The notes beneath the pieces were generated by a model. The model saw nothing but the letters and a program-made list of their open reading frames with translations, was not told the DNA's origin and did no database searches. DNA of 12,875 nucleotides from JBBRGG01 sp038240875 (GTDB lineage Bacteria; Planctomycetota; Phycisphaerae; Phycisphaerales; UBA1924). This document shows positions 1 through 7,405 of the stretch, piece after piece (position 1 is the stretch's first letter; each line of letters opens with the position of its first letter). The DNA lies in contig JBBRGG010000091.1 of assembly GCA_038240875.1 (NCBI GenBank), forward strand, positions 1-12,875, given 5' to 3'. The position numbers and the translations under genes are program-made.

Positions 1-25
1 TCCAATTGGTACGGACGCATCCACT

Positions 26-1243
26 ATGAACGAACGCGCCGCTTCCACCTCAGCCCCCACTTCAGCCCCCACTTCAGCCCCCACCTCAGCTTCCGCCGCA
101 GCTTCCAACGGCCCCAAGGCCGCGGACCTTCTTCCTGCTACGACCCTCGTCGAGTGGCTTCGTGCCATGCTTCTTATTCGTGAGTTTGAGAACCGTTGCG
201 GGCAGGCGTACCAGCAAGCCAAAATCGGCGGCTTCTGCCACCTGTACACCGGCCAGGAAGCCGCAGCCATCGGCACCATCCGCGCCCTCAACCACGACGA
301 CCCCGTCATCACCGCTTATCGCGACCACGGCCACGCCCTGGCTCGCGGCATGGATCCTGGCGCGTGCATGGCGGAAATGTTCGGCAAGTCCACCGGCTGC
401 GCCAAAGGCAAGGGCGGCTCGATGCACATGTTTGACCGCCCCAACTGGCTCTTCGGCGGCCATGGAATCGTTGGCGCTCAAACCCCCGTGGGTGTCGGCC
501 TTGCTTTCGCCGCTCGCTACGAGTGGGAAGTTCTGGGCTGTTCTGTCAACCACCCCAATGGCCGCCCCGCCAACCTCTCCGACAAAATCCCCGCCAAAAA
601 GAAGGTCTCTCTTGCATATCTAGGCGACGGCGCGCTCAACCAAGGCGCGCTTCACGAAGCGATGAACCTTGCTGGCTTGTGGGACATTCCCTGCATCTTC
701 GTCGTTGAAAACAACGGCTATTCCATGGGCACCTCAATCGCTCGTGGTACGACCATGGCGCACGACCTTCGCGCCAAGGGTGCAGCCTATGGCATCCGTT
801 CTGAAATCATCGAAGGCTTCGATGTGGTCAACCTTTACAACCACTTCAAGCCTTTGGTTGATTGGTGCCGCGAAAATCAAAAACCCGCCTTCGTCGATCT
901 TAAAACCTACCGCTACCTGGGCCACTCCATGTCCGACCCGCAGAAGTACCGCACCAAGGAAGAAGTCGAAGAGTTCAAGTCCAAGGATTCAATCGACAGC
1001 TTCGCTTCGTACCTCTTGACGCAGCGTCGTGGCGAAGATGGCAAGCCCGCTCTCAGCGAAGGCCGCTTCATGGAGCTTCAAGCCGACGTCCGCGATGTGG
1101 TCAAGCATGCGATGGAATTCGCCGAAAGCTCGCCGATTCCTGATGCTGCTGCCGAACTGCACAGCGACGTGCTTCTCAACCCGATGCGCAACATGAGCCC
1201 CTCGTGCGATTACGTCCATGGCGTCAAGAACCCGCTGCTGTAA
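26..1243 (+). CDS. pdhA: Pyruvate dehydrogenase E1 component, alpha subunit
   Basis: This is the thiamine-diphosphate (TPP) dependent E1 alpha subunit that, with a beta subunit, decarboxylates pyruvate and acetylates the lipoyl group of E2 to supply acetyl-CoA in the cytoplasm. The 405-residue product shows the E1 alpha landmarks in order: YRDHGHALARG (98-108), the Gly-rich KGKGGSMHMF (127-136), the TPP/Mg motif beginning GDGALNQGALHEA (200-212) and ending in NN (229-230), and the phosphorylation-loop-like YRYLGHSMSDPQKYRT (295-310). The first 30 residues are a low-complexity Ser/Ala/Pro/Thr tail coded by a 12-bp tandem repeat. Residues about 166-193 are an insertion absent from typical E1 alpha chains, in which the GDG motif follows the FAARY-type helix within about a dozen residues. 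The beta subunit is not in the window. The family is certain; the substrate is probably pyruvate, although branched-chain 2-oxoacid E1 alpha is related. Confidence 0.93.
   Translation: MNERAASTSAPTSAPTSAPTSASAAASNGPKAADLLPATTLVEWLRAMLLIREFENRCGQAYQQAKIGGFCHLYTGQEAAAIGTIRALNHDDPVITAYRDHGHALARGMDPGACMAEMFGKSTGCAKGKGGSMHMFDRPNWLFGGHGIVGAQTPVGVGLAFAARYEWEVLGCSVNHPNGRPANLSDKIPAKKKVSLAYLGDGALNQGALHEAMNLAGLWDIPCIFVVENNGYSMGTSIARGTTMAHDLRAKGAAYGIRSEIIEGFDVVNLYNHFKPLVDWCRENQKPAFVDLKTYRYLGHSMSDPQKYRTKEEVEEFKSKDSIDSFASYLLTQRRGEDGKPALSEGRFMELQADVRDVVKHAMEFAESSPIPDAAAELHSDVLLNPMRNMSPSCDYVHGVKNPLL
50..85 (+). repeat. 12-bp tandem repeat in the 5' end of pdhA
   Basis: Three head-to-tail copies of TCAGCCCCCACT lie at 50-61, 62-73 and 74-85 (the last ends in C), and a fourth copy begins at 86. 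Because 12 is a multiple of three, the frame is kept and the repeat codes for Ser-Ala-Pro-Thr units. Copy number could change without breaking the gene. Confidence 0.9.
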
Positions 1244-1261
1244 TCGGGCATCCAAACACTC

Positions 1262-1666
1262 ATGCTTCGCAACGTTCTCCATAGCAAAATCCACCGCGCC
1301 AAAGTCACTGGCGCGTTCCCTGATTACATCGGCTCGATCACCATCGACCGTCTGTTAATCGAAGCCTGTGGCATGCGCGCCAGCGACCATGTCTGCGTCG
1401 CCAATTGCCGCAGCGGCGACCGCCTCGAAACATACATCTTCGAGGGCGAACCTGGCTCGGGTAAGATCGAGCTCAATGGCGCTGCTGCTCACCTCTTTGA
1501 GATCGGCGACGACGTGATCATCATGCACTACGCGCTGATGACTGACGCTGAGTACAACGCTCATAGGCCCGCCGTGGTTTTGATGCGTGAGAAAAACGTA
1601 CTAGACAAAGTCATTCAATACGAGCCGACGATCTACACCTTTCCCAAGCCTGCTCTCCAGCGCTGA
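1262..1666 (+). CDS. panD: Aspartate 1-decarboxylase proenzyme
   Basis: PanD decarboxylates L-aspartate to beta-alanine for pantothenate and coenzyme A synthesis. It is made as an inactive proenzyme that cuts itself between Gly24 and Ser25, turning the serine into the catalytic pyruvoyl group. Here Gly24-Ser25 falls exactly at the expected place, within YIGSITID (22-29). The N-terminus (LRNVLHSKIHRAKVT, with Lys9) and the NGAAAH motif around residues 72-77 are also canonical. At 134 residues it is close to the usual 115-140. It begins 18 bp after pdhA on the same strand with no terminator between, so the two genes are probably cotranscribed. No clear Shine-Dalgarno precedes the ATG. Confidence 0.95.
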   Translation: MLRNVLHSKIHRAKVTGAFPDYIGSITIDRLLIEACGMRASDHVCVANCRSGDRLETYIFEGEPGSGKIELNGAAAHLFEIGDDVIIMHYALMTDAEYNAHRPAVVLMREKNVLDKVIQYEPTIYTFPKPALQR

Positions 1667-1818
1667 GCCGCGTAGGCTTAAAATCGGGATAGTTGCGTAT
1701 ATTGCGAACCTACTTCGCCCCTCGCCTTCAACGCATCAAAAAAAAATCTGAAGCCGATACCAGGCAAACACTTAGACGAGTATCCAAAGATTCTCGTTTC
1801 ACAACCGCAACCGGGTAA

Positions 1819-1842
1819 TACCTGCACAGGTATATCTGTGCA
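1819..1842 (+). promoter_or_regulatory. Overlapping dyads at the start of the exported-protein gene
   Basis: TGCACAG (1823-1829) and CTGTGCA (1836-1842) are perfect 7-bp inverted arms around a 6-bp centre GTATAT. The right arm includes the A of the proposed ATG. A second dyad, TACCTG (1819-1824) and CAGGTA (1827-1832), overlaps it. The site could be an operator or an RNA hairpin covering the start codon. Function is inferred only from symmetry and position. Confidence 0.4.
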
Positions 1843-2828
1843 TGGGGACTGAAACTCGTGGGAATATCAATCGTCGAATGCCTCGGCTAACCGTGGTATC
1901 GCTTGTAGCTGCGGCACTGTACTTGGCTGTTGCGATGATCGCGCCCAAGGCTGAAGCCGCAGGGACCAACTCGCCCGCACAACGCATGGCTGCCTATCGC
2001 TCATCGGAACTGCGCACTACAGATCTGCGCAAGCCCATACGGCAAACCTTTACGAGTAAAATCGCTACGAACTCCAAGTATCTACCTTTGACGCAACGGC
2101 CCCTCGCAACTTCGGCGATCCGCCGACAAGTCGCTTCTACAGTTGTCCGAGCCGCAACGCCCCTCGGCCCATGGGTGCCCGGCTCTGCCTTGCCTTCTCG
2201 CCGCAATACCGATTCGGTCATCACCGCCGAACAAGCCGCACAAAGCGCCGCCAACGGCACGACCGATGAGCTGCCGCCATTGGGCCGTGTGTGGGACCCA
2301 AATCGCGAAACGTATGACCAGTGGTGGAACCGTGTGATCGCGGGAACAAGTGCCGACCCGAGAATCCAAAGCAACTCCGGTGGCGGTACCGGCGGTTCAA
2401 CAAGTGGCGGTTCAACAAGTGGCGGTTCAACAGGTGGTGGTTCAACAGGCGGGACACGTGGTTCTTCTGGTAGTAACTCTTCTAGTAATACAGGTGGCAA
2501 TCAAAACGTCGCGCCCGGTGGCATGATTCGTGGCCGCATCTTCCTGCCCGATGGCGTCACGCCCGGCGTTGGGTTTACAGTGTTCACTGGGCCTTGGTAT
2601 CTCAACCCGCCGTTTACCTTTCCACTGCCAGGAGCCATGAGCGACTCACAGGGATTGTTTGAAATCAACACTCCGGTCTCGGGTTTGTGGTTTGTATCTA
2701 TCTTCAAGGAGACACCTATCAACCTACCCCGTTACACATACTTGGACTGGGAATACATCGTTGTTCCAAACCAAGGTATGGCGAATGTTACGTTGGTATC
2801 GCGCCTCGGTGGCGGATTTCGACGCTGA
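1842..2828 (+). CDS. Exported protein with Gly/Ser/Thr repeat and C-terminal beta-sandwich-like domain
   Basis: No named family is recognised. The 328-residue product begins with an Arg-containing leader and a hydrophobic stretch (LTVVSLVAAALYLAVAMIAP, about 16-35) ending in AEA-A, a good signal peptidase I site, so it should leave the cytoplasm. Residues about 40-180 are polar with few recognisable motifs. A Gly/Ser/Thr linker follows (about 179-215) with repeated GGSTS/GGSTG units. The C-terminal 100 residues open with GGMIRGRIFLPDGVTPG and contain DSQGLFEINTP, the pattern of a carboxypeptidase-regulatory-like or Cna-B-like beta-sandwich that often sits in surface proteins. The start could instead be the ATG at 1878 (MPRLTVVS), which gives a more standard signal peptide; neither has a clear Shine-Dalgarno. 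A strong hairpin follows the stop. Confidence 0.75.
   Translation: MGTETRGNINRRMPRLTVVSLVAAALYLAVAMIAPKAEAAGTNSPAQRMAAYRSSELRTTDLRKPIRQTFTSKIATNSKYLPLTQRPLATSAIRRQVASTVVRAATPLGPWVPGSALPSRRNTDSVITAEQAAQSAANGTTDELPPLGRVWDPNRETYDQWWNRVIAGTSADPRIQSNSGGGTGGSTSGGSTSGGSTGGGSTGGTRGSSGSNSSSNTGGNQNVAPGGMIRGRIFLPDGVTPGVGFTVFTGPWYLNPPFTFPLPGAMSDSQGLFEINTPVSGLWFVSIFKETPINLPRYTYLDWEYIVVPNQGMANVTLVSRLGGGFRR
2391..2450 (+). repeat. 15-bp tandem repeat coding a Gly-Gly-Ser-Thr linker
   Basis: Four copies of a 15-bp unit, GGCGGTTCAACAAGT, occupy 2391-2405, 2406-2420, 2421-2435 and 2436-2450. The first two are identical and the last two carry one and three substitutions. The unit keeps the reading frame and codes for GGSTS or GGSTG. 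Confidence 0.9.
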
Positions 2829-2875
2829 ACGCAAGACTTGTTTCCTATCGACTTTATTCAACTTGCTCTCTCTGA

Positions 2876-2922
2876 ACGTCCGGCACGTGAATGGTCACGT
2901 GTCGGATGTTTGCTTCTCTATT
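2876..2922 (+). terminator. Long hairpin terminator after the exported-protein gene
   Basis: Bases 2876-2890 pair with 2895-2909 around an ATGG loop: 15 of 15 positions pair, two of them G.U wobbles, with the CACGTG core in both arms. A pyrimidine-rich tract (TTTGCTTCTCTATT) follows. It lies 47 bp after the stop at 2828 and before the next gene at 3083. The tail is only moderately T-rich, so a processing or stability hairpin is the alternative. Confidence 0.7.
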
Positions 2923-3082
2923 CCACATTGCCATATCGGTCATAATCGCGTCGATCTTGGTGCTGGGTTCGCCCATTCTCGATTGGTCCTGCCCCCCATA
3001 AGCCCTGCCCTTCTCAGCTTCCCGATTCGCAATTTACGTTTCCTTCCCCTTCCACTGGCCATTTGTACGCCAATTATTGCGT

Positions 3083-3661
3083 ATGACCGACGAAGCACAT
3101 GAAGGCTCATCATCAAGGCGTCTATCAACCTGGGCGATTGCGGGGCTGGGGTTGGCCGTTATGGTCATGCTCTTTGGGCTTGGCTCAACGCTCTTCCCGC
3201 ACGATGGCGGATCGGTCCTCGCGCCCACAGGCTCTTCACCTAGCGGCATCGCCTCCGGCTTTGCTCCCAGCACTACCAACCCCAGTTCAACCAACCCCGG
3301 CACTCATAATCCAAGCACTTCGGCATCAGCCGCCGGCTCAGGCGAGTCGCAGTGGGGGTATTGGGGCGCGCCAACCTTTCGCTTGGGCTTCAGCTTCGTC
3401 GTCGCCTATCTCGCGGCGTACGCCGTCCGCTTTATCTTCAAGACTGCCATGCTCGGTGCTGGCTTTGCCATCTTGCTTCTCGTCGGCTTGCAAGCCGCGG
3501 GGATAATCGACATCCACTGGAACATCATCGAGACCAAAGGTGGCACCGCTGCCTCATGGCTTAAGGATCAAACCCAGACCGTCGAAGCATTTTTGAAGGG
3601 CTACCTGCCTGGCGCTGGCGCCGCCTCTGTTGGCTTTATCGCGGGGTTGCGCTCGCGTTAA
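3083..3661 (+). CDS. Small membrane protein resembling the FUN14 family
   Basis: The product is 192 residues from the ATG at 3083; an in-frame TTG at 3077 adds only two residues and is less likely. It has a first transmembrane segment (about 17-38), a Ser/Thr/Pro/Asn-rich linker (about 43-90), and a second membrane region (about 99-142) ending in AAGIIDIHWNIIE. The C-terminus is PGAGAASVGFIAGLRSR. The order of hydrophobic helix, G-I-I-D-I-x-W and a terminal Gly-rich G-F-x-x-G-L-R helix matches my memory of bacterial FUN14-domain proteins, whose role is not settled (the eukaryotic FUNDC1 acts in mitophagy). The N-terminal helix and linker are extra to that domain. It is separated from the preceding gene by a strong hairpin and so is probably its own transcript. 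Confidence 0.65.
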   Translation: MTDEAHEGSSSRRLSTWAIAGLGLAVMVMLFGLGSTLFPHDGGSVLAPTGSSPSGIASGFAPSTTNPSSTNPGTHNPSTSASAAGSGESQWGYWGAPTFRLGFSFVVAYLAAYAVRFIFKTAMLGAGFAILLLVGLQAAGIIDIHWNIIETKGGTAASWLKDQTQTVEAFLKGYLPGAGAASVGFIAGLRSR

Positions 3662-3671
3662 GAAACGCGAG
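3652..3671 (+). terminator. Hairpin spanning the stop codon of the FUN14-like gene
   Basis: CTCGCGTT (3652-3659) and AACGCGAG (3664-3671) form a perfect 8-bp stem with an AAGA loop, and the TAA stop lies at the loop. It sits between two convergent genes, the other ending at 3708. There is no proper T-tract on either side, so it may be a weak or factor-assisted terminator. Confidence 0.4.
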
Positions 3672-3707
3672 TTATGAGTCCTTGGCGTAAGCAGGTCTAA
3701 TGCGCGT

Positions 3708-4451
3708 TTACGTAGGGCCGTCGCCCATCTGCTGGATGAATATGTTGGCCTCGGCGATCGACGTTTCCATTTCCGCGATCAGCCGCTGCACGTCGGACTC
3801 AACCTTGCCCACTGTGTCTTGAAGCGAAGCAATCGCTCGCGCGTTAAGGTTGTGCTTTAAGAAAAGCACTTGATCTTTAAACGCGGCGAGTACTGGGTCC
3901 ATCTTGCTTTCCGCCGCCCGCATCGCGCTGATGAGCTTGTCATACTGCCTTTGTGTGTCGTCGAGTTGGCGTTCGCTGCTGCGACGAAGCTCCGGGCTCG
4001 AATACTGCGACAGTTCGGCATTCCATTCCTTGAACAACGCTTGCGCCACGCGATCAACACTGGTCACCTGCCCACGCACATCGCTCGCGGCGGACTCGCT
4101 TCGCTCGTATTCTCGCTTGAGCTTGCCATAGCGCGATTCCAACTCCGCAACCGACGGGTTCTTTCCTGTTTCTGTAACGGACAAAAACTCAGCGAGCGCA
4201 CTCTCAAACTGCTTTTTAGCTTCTTGCTGCTCGTCGCGCGCGTCCTTGACTTTGTCCACAAGCTGCTCGCGCTTGGCGTACCCAAACTGTTCCTTGATCG
4301 CGATCCCTGTGCTCGCGCACCCGGTAAGCGGCGCCGTAATCCATGCCAGCATCATGGTCAGCGCGATCGCGCGAGTAACCGTACTCGAACGCGGCGCACG
4401 AATCGTGAGAATGTTCATCGAAGAAGTTATGAAAGTAGTGAATGCGGGCAT
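3708..4451 (-). CDS. DUF2959 family lipoprotein
   Basis: The 247-residue product matches the DUF2959 family as I remember it, through FGYAKREQLVDKVKDARDEQ (56-75), LRRSSERQLDDT (155-166) and the very conserved AAFKDQVLFLKHNLNARAIA (189-208). The family has no established function. A hydrophobic segment (about 29-42) runs into LTGCAS, a lipobox with Cys45, so the protein is probably a lipid-anchored coiled-coil protein outside the cytoplasmic membrane. Nearly everything after residue 55 is predicted helical, with Glu/Lys/Arg heptad-like patterns. The ATG at 4451 is preceded by GAGAGG at good spacing and is preferred over Met12 (4418), which lacks one. It runs convergent to the FUN14-like gene and divergent to the transporter gene. 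Confidence 0.88.
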   Translation of the reverse strand: MPAFTTFITSSMNILTIRAPRSSTVTRAIALTMMLAWITAPLTGCASTGIAIKEQFGYAKREQLVDKVKDARDEQQEAKKQFESALAEFLSVTETGKNPSVAELESRYGKLKREYERSESAASDVRGQVTSVDRVAQALFKEWNAELSQYSSPELRRSSERQLDDTQRQYDKLISAMRAAESKMDPVLAAFKDQVLFLKHNLNARAIASLQDTVGKVESDVQRLIAEMETSIAEANIFIQQMGDGPT

Positions 4452-4714
4452 GCAATCCTCTCAAGGCGAACGCCTACGGATAAATCTTGAATCACGTCGC
4501 AGCTAATCGAAATCTGAAGCATCTGCGTTCGTTTGCTGAGCGTAGCCGCATCGTTGCGTCGAAATTCAACGTTGATCCGATCAAGCATTCGTCCTTCACT
4601 ACACAAACCCGCGACTCTTGCGTACCTTCCCGCATGAGTGATCCAACTCCCGTCATCGTGGCGACTGTTTTGGGCGCTAGCGAACCCGCAGTCGGCGCGC
4701 AACCTTTCTCGAAT

Positions 4715-5101
4715 ATGACTGCCTGGGGATTGCTACTTCTTGCTGGCTTGCTAGAAATTGTTTGGGCCATTGGCCTCAAATATTCGCAAGGCTTTACCAA
4801 ACTCGTTCCCACCACGATCTCCATCATCGGGCTGATTGCTTCGTTTGTCATTCTCGCGCAAGCTGTTCGCGTACTGCCCATCAGTGTCGCATATGCCGCC
4901 TGGACCGGCATCGGCGCAACCGGCGTCGCGATCATCGGCATGATTATTTATAAAGAACCCGCTTCCGCCGCGCGGATCGCATGCCTCATGCTCATTATCG
5001 CAGGAATGCTCGGTTTGAAGTACTTGACAATACCAGCCGTCAAACCCGACGCCAACACGCCCGTGCCTTTGCTTGATACGCAAACTCAATCTCGGAACTA
5101 G
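4715..5101 (+). CDS. gdx: SMR transporter of the Gdx/SugE (guanidinium exporter) type
   Basis: This is a four-helix small multidrug resistance transporter, which works as an antiparallel dimer exchanging protons for a cationic substrate in the cytoplasmic membrane. Starting at the ATG at 4715 puts the essential membrane glutamate at position 14, in AGLLEIVWAIGLKYSQGF, nearly as in SugE/Gdx and EmrE. The WAIGLKYSQGFTKLVP and AYAAWTGIGATG motifs are those of the guanidinium-exporting Gdx branch rather than the EmrE/Qac branch. A polar tail of about 20 residues after LKYLT is longer than usual. An in-frame ATG at 4634 would add 27 residues (MSDPTPVIV...) and neither start has a good Shine-Dalgarno; homology favours 4715. 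I could not see a guanidine riboswitch in the 4452-4714 upstream region. Confidence 0.88.
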   Translation: MTAWGLLLLAGLLEIVWAIGLKYSQGFTKLVPTTISIIGLIASFVILAQAVRVLPISVAYAAWTGIGATGVAIIGMIIYKEPASAARIACLMLIIAGMLGLKYLTIPAVKPDANTPVPLLDTQTQSRN

Positions 5102-5389
5102 GCCTAGGAGCGAAATAGGTCAACTCTAGTCGAGCGCAGCGAACTAAACACGATCAAAGAACGTACGAAAGTCGAACGCAGATCGACATTTTGCAAGAAA
5201 GCTGGTAGAAACCTGCATGCTTATTTCTTTCGCGGTTGGATGCTGAGTATTCGCGACCAAAGATTGATAGTCTCGTTTACACGAGCCTGATAGCTAGGTA
5301 CTTGATCAACGAACTTCGTCTTGCACCGCAAGTGGTTGTCAAACCCAACCATGCGGCGAGCGAACTGCACCTCTCCGAAAGGAGCTTTC

Positions 5390-6400
5390 ATGTCTTCGGT
5401 TGCTTCACACTCGCAGTATGTCGTCCCAGGTGAATTTGCCTCGCCCACGCGAGACGCTGTGCGCCACGCTATTCGAAATGCCGAGGATTTGCGCAAGCGC
5501 ATCCGCGACCTGACCAAGGCCGCAATCGTCGAACGCAAGCTCCCCATCGAATCTCTTTCGTCTCTCACGGGCGACACGATCCAAGGCGCAGCAGAAGCCT
5601 TGAGCGACGCAATTCCCACCTCGCGACAGAGCGCGATGCGTCAAGTACTTGATGGCCTCGCTGATGCCTATGCAGGTATGGCCGACGCCACCCGCGCCGG
5701 CCTCGAAGAAGCCCGCACCCGTGGCACGCGATTGAATCGTACCGAAGCCAAGCGACTTCGCCACGCGCTAGCCACACTCGAACAAAGCTTTCTCGATGCG
5801 ACCCTGGGCAGCGCGCAGCGCCTCAGTGTTCAAGCGCGCCTCGACTTGGCAACTGTGCTTACACAAATGCGAGGGCACGGCACGACGATAACGCCCGCCG
5901 CCAAGCGCGCAATTGAAGCTGCCGAACGCCATTGGCCCGAACTCATGCAGGAAACCGTTAAGCTTGGCGCAGTTGTCGCAAAGTCCGCCGCTACCGGCTT
6001 TCTCATGGGCGCGAGCGGCTTTCTTGAAGGGATGGCCATGGCTCTCAAAGCCCCACGCGCCACGCCTATCGAACACATCGAACCACCTGTGGTTACAGTT
6101 CTTCGCAAAGGCAGCAAGCCAGCTACCAAGTCAGCCGCAAAGCCAACTTCAAAGCTGAACACAAAGACCAGCATGAAATCGGCGACAGCCAAGGCTGCTT
6201 CGAGGATCGCGAAGAAGCCAGCATCGAAGTCCGCGACGAAGCCCGCAGCAAAATCCGCAGTCAAACTAGCTCCAAAGCCAACTCCAAAGAAGTCAGCCAA
6301 GCCCATCGCCAAGCGAGCGGTTAAATCAAGTGGCAAGCCCGTTGCAGCGATCGCTCGTTCCAAGTCCAGATCTGGTGCCAAAGTCGGCGCACGTCGCTAA
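5390..6400 (+). CDS. Helical-bundle protein (DUF6781-like) with histone-H1-like Lys/Ala/Pro tail
   Basis: The 336-residue product has two parts. Residues about 20-222 are almost all helix, with DLRKRIRDLTKAAIVERKLP (33-52), DGLADAYAGMADATRAGLEE (88-107), LATLEQSFLDATLG (127-140) and a hydrophobic Gly-rich end, ATGFLMGASGFLEGMAMALK (201-220). This layout recalls DUF6781, a family of unknown function, and more loosely phasins. Residues about 239-336 are a basic tail of KPA, KSA and KPT units, as in histone-H1-like proteins, AlgP and PhaF, and it should bind DNA or another polyanion. The start at 5390 is well supported by AAAGGAG eight bases upstream, so the longer frame from 5321 is rejected. 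The Shine-Dalgarno lies in a small GAAAG/CTTTC inverted repeat (5377-5389). A hairpin terminator follows. Confidence 0.72.
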   Translation: MSSVASHSQYVVPGEFASPTRDAVRHAIRNAEDLRKRIRDLTKAAIVERKLPIESLSSLTGDTIQGAAEALSDAIPTSRQSAMRQVLDGLADAYAGMADATRAGLEEARTRGTRLNRTEAKRLRHALATLEQSFLDATLGSAQRLSVQARLDLATVLTQMRGHGTTITPAAKRAIEAAERHWPELMQETVKLGAVVAKSAATGFLMGASGFLEGMAMALKAPRATPIEHIEPPVVTVLRKGSKPATKSAAKPTSKLNTKTSMKSATAKAASRIAKKPASKSATKPAAKSAVKLAPKPTPKKSAKPIAKRAVKSSGKPVAAIARSKSRSGAKVGARR

Positions 6401-6434
6401 AATTATTCACTTCTGAAAATCTGGCTGCCTGGGA

Positions 6435-6463
6435 CCTTCTCTCTCCGAGAAGGCTTTAGCTTA
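6435..6463 (+). terminator. Hairpin terminator after the H1-tailed gene
   Basis: CCTTCTC (6435-6441) pairs perfectly with GAGAAGG (6447-6453) around TCTCC, followed by CTTTAGCTT. It lies 34 bp after the stop at 6400. It closely resembles the hairpin at 9349-9365. Confidence 0.6.
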
Positions 6464-6588
6464 ATTGCTCACCAATGTTGCGAACTTTATACAAGCGTGA
6501 TGCATGTCTGACACCATATCAAGCGCAGGCTTTTAGCACGGATTTTGCGTAGATGCTAGACTCAGGTTCGTAATTCCAAGCATGTCCA

Positions 6589-7062
6589 TTACGCTACCGC
6601 TGCGGAGAATGTCTTGGTAATTTCGTGTCGTCGCGCGTTCCGCAACACCTTACACCACGCCTCATCGCCTTGGATCAGTCGATACGACATCGGTGCGCGA
6701 AAGCCTAGCTCGGCAAGCCTTGCAAGCGATACAGGCTCATCGAGCAGCGCAACTTCGGTAAGCTCAAGCGCTGAACCAACTTCGCACCCCGCGAAGTACT
6801 GTTGATACGCCTCGCGCGAAACCCCGGCACATTCTTTGTACGTCCGCCACAACAGCTTCGGCGGCGCTTGGATGATTCGCCCGATATGGCACACAAGCCG
6901 AACCTCACGCACTGGCGTCGATACATACATCCAAGCGGCATATTGGGTAAATTGCATTGAAAAACGCCGCCGAAACTCCACACGCTTCTCGCCACGCTCG
7001 ATCCGCTCGGCGTACACCGGCTTGATCGACATTACAATGTTGTGCATCGCGCTACTTGTCAT
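6589..7062 (-). CDS. ASCH/PUA-like domain protein
   Basis: The 157-residue product starts with IVMSIKPVYAERIERGEKRV (9-28) followed by EFRRR, the typical opening of stand-alone ASCH-superfamily proteins: a beta strand ending in SIKP, a helix, then G-x-K-x-x-E-x-R. It continues with a strand containing YVSTPVREVRLVCHIGRII (46-64), a segment PPKLLWRTYKECAGVS (67-82), and ALELTEVALLDEPVSL (98-113), all as expected for this PUA-like fold. ASCH proteins are thought to bind RNA or modified nucleotides, and some are nucleases, but no exact role can be read here. The open frame reaches back to 7299, yet the upstream part does not look like protein; GGGGA five bases before the ATG at 7062 supports that start. 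Met85 or Met90 of the long frame are alternatives. Confidence 0.78.
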   Translation of the reverse strand: MTSSAMHNIVMSIKPVYAERIERGEKRVEFRRRFSMQFTQYAAWMYVSTPVREVRLVCHIGRIIQAPPKLLWRTYKECAGVSREAYQQYFAGCEVGSALELTEVALLDEPVSLARLAELGFRAPMSYRLIQGDEAWCKVLRNARRHEITKTFSAAVA

Positions 7063-7405
7063 GCATATCCCCAAATGCCAAACTGATCGCTCGCGCAGAC
7101 GTGCGAGGTACCGACCCATACCACCAAGGCGAAGCGAGCATGCCGATGTTAAATCAACAAATGTGTTACGAGCGTCCGCGCAATCGCGACCCCTGTATCG
7201 ACAAAAATCAGGCCTTGCATGCACACTCAATGAAACGGTCAAAACAAGCACACGGGTCGAGCCACATGTTGTAAATTTCATGTGTCTGCCGCGCCACATC
7301 GTTGAGGCGAATAGTCATTGCAGGGCACAAATCTGTGTACGAAAAGCCTTCACTTCGACGAAAATTATCAGCAATCACATGTAAAGGTTAACACGCGTGA
7401 ATCCA
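7063..7405. other. Gene-poor stretch of 343 bp
   Basis: I see no convincing gene here on either strand; the open frames lack recognisable motifs and look like chance. The only structure noted is CACATG (7262-7267) with CATGTG (7278-7283) around a 10-bp AT-rich centre, of unknown meaning. The stretch separates two - strand genes and should hold the promoter of the ASCH gene, which I could not place. Confidence 0.5.

Noticed and set aside
1664..1680. AGCC/GGCT mini-hairpin after panD
   Set aside because: Four pairs without a T-tract; not enough for a terminator.
2659..3102. 147-codon frame on the + strand after the exported-protein gene
   Set aside because: It overlaps the end of a real gene in another frame and passes through the strong hairpin; its tail is a pyrimidine-rich non-coding-like stretch.
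4452..4714. Possible guanidine riboswitch before the Gdx-type gene
   Set aside because: I looked for paired hairpins with ACGR loops or a ykkC-like core and saw none; the AGGC/GCCT mini-palindrome near 4464 is too short and lies by the divergent gene.
5098..5107. Perfect palindrome CTAGGCCTAG over the transporter stop codon
   Set aside because: It has no loop and no T-tract, and ten-base palindromes occur by chance at this scale.
5171..5192. GTCGA/TCGAC stem followed by ATTTT after the transporter gene
   Set aside because: Only five pairs with a seven-base loop and a short T-tract; too weak to call a terminator.
5321..5389. Upstream start for the H1-tailed gene
   Set aside because: AAAGGAG is placed correctly for the ATG at 5390, and the upstream residues show no helical pattern.
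7063..7299. Upstream extension of the ASCH gene frame
   Set aside because: The added sequence lacks domain-like features, while a Shine-Dalgarno and the known domain start both point to the ATG at 7062.
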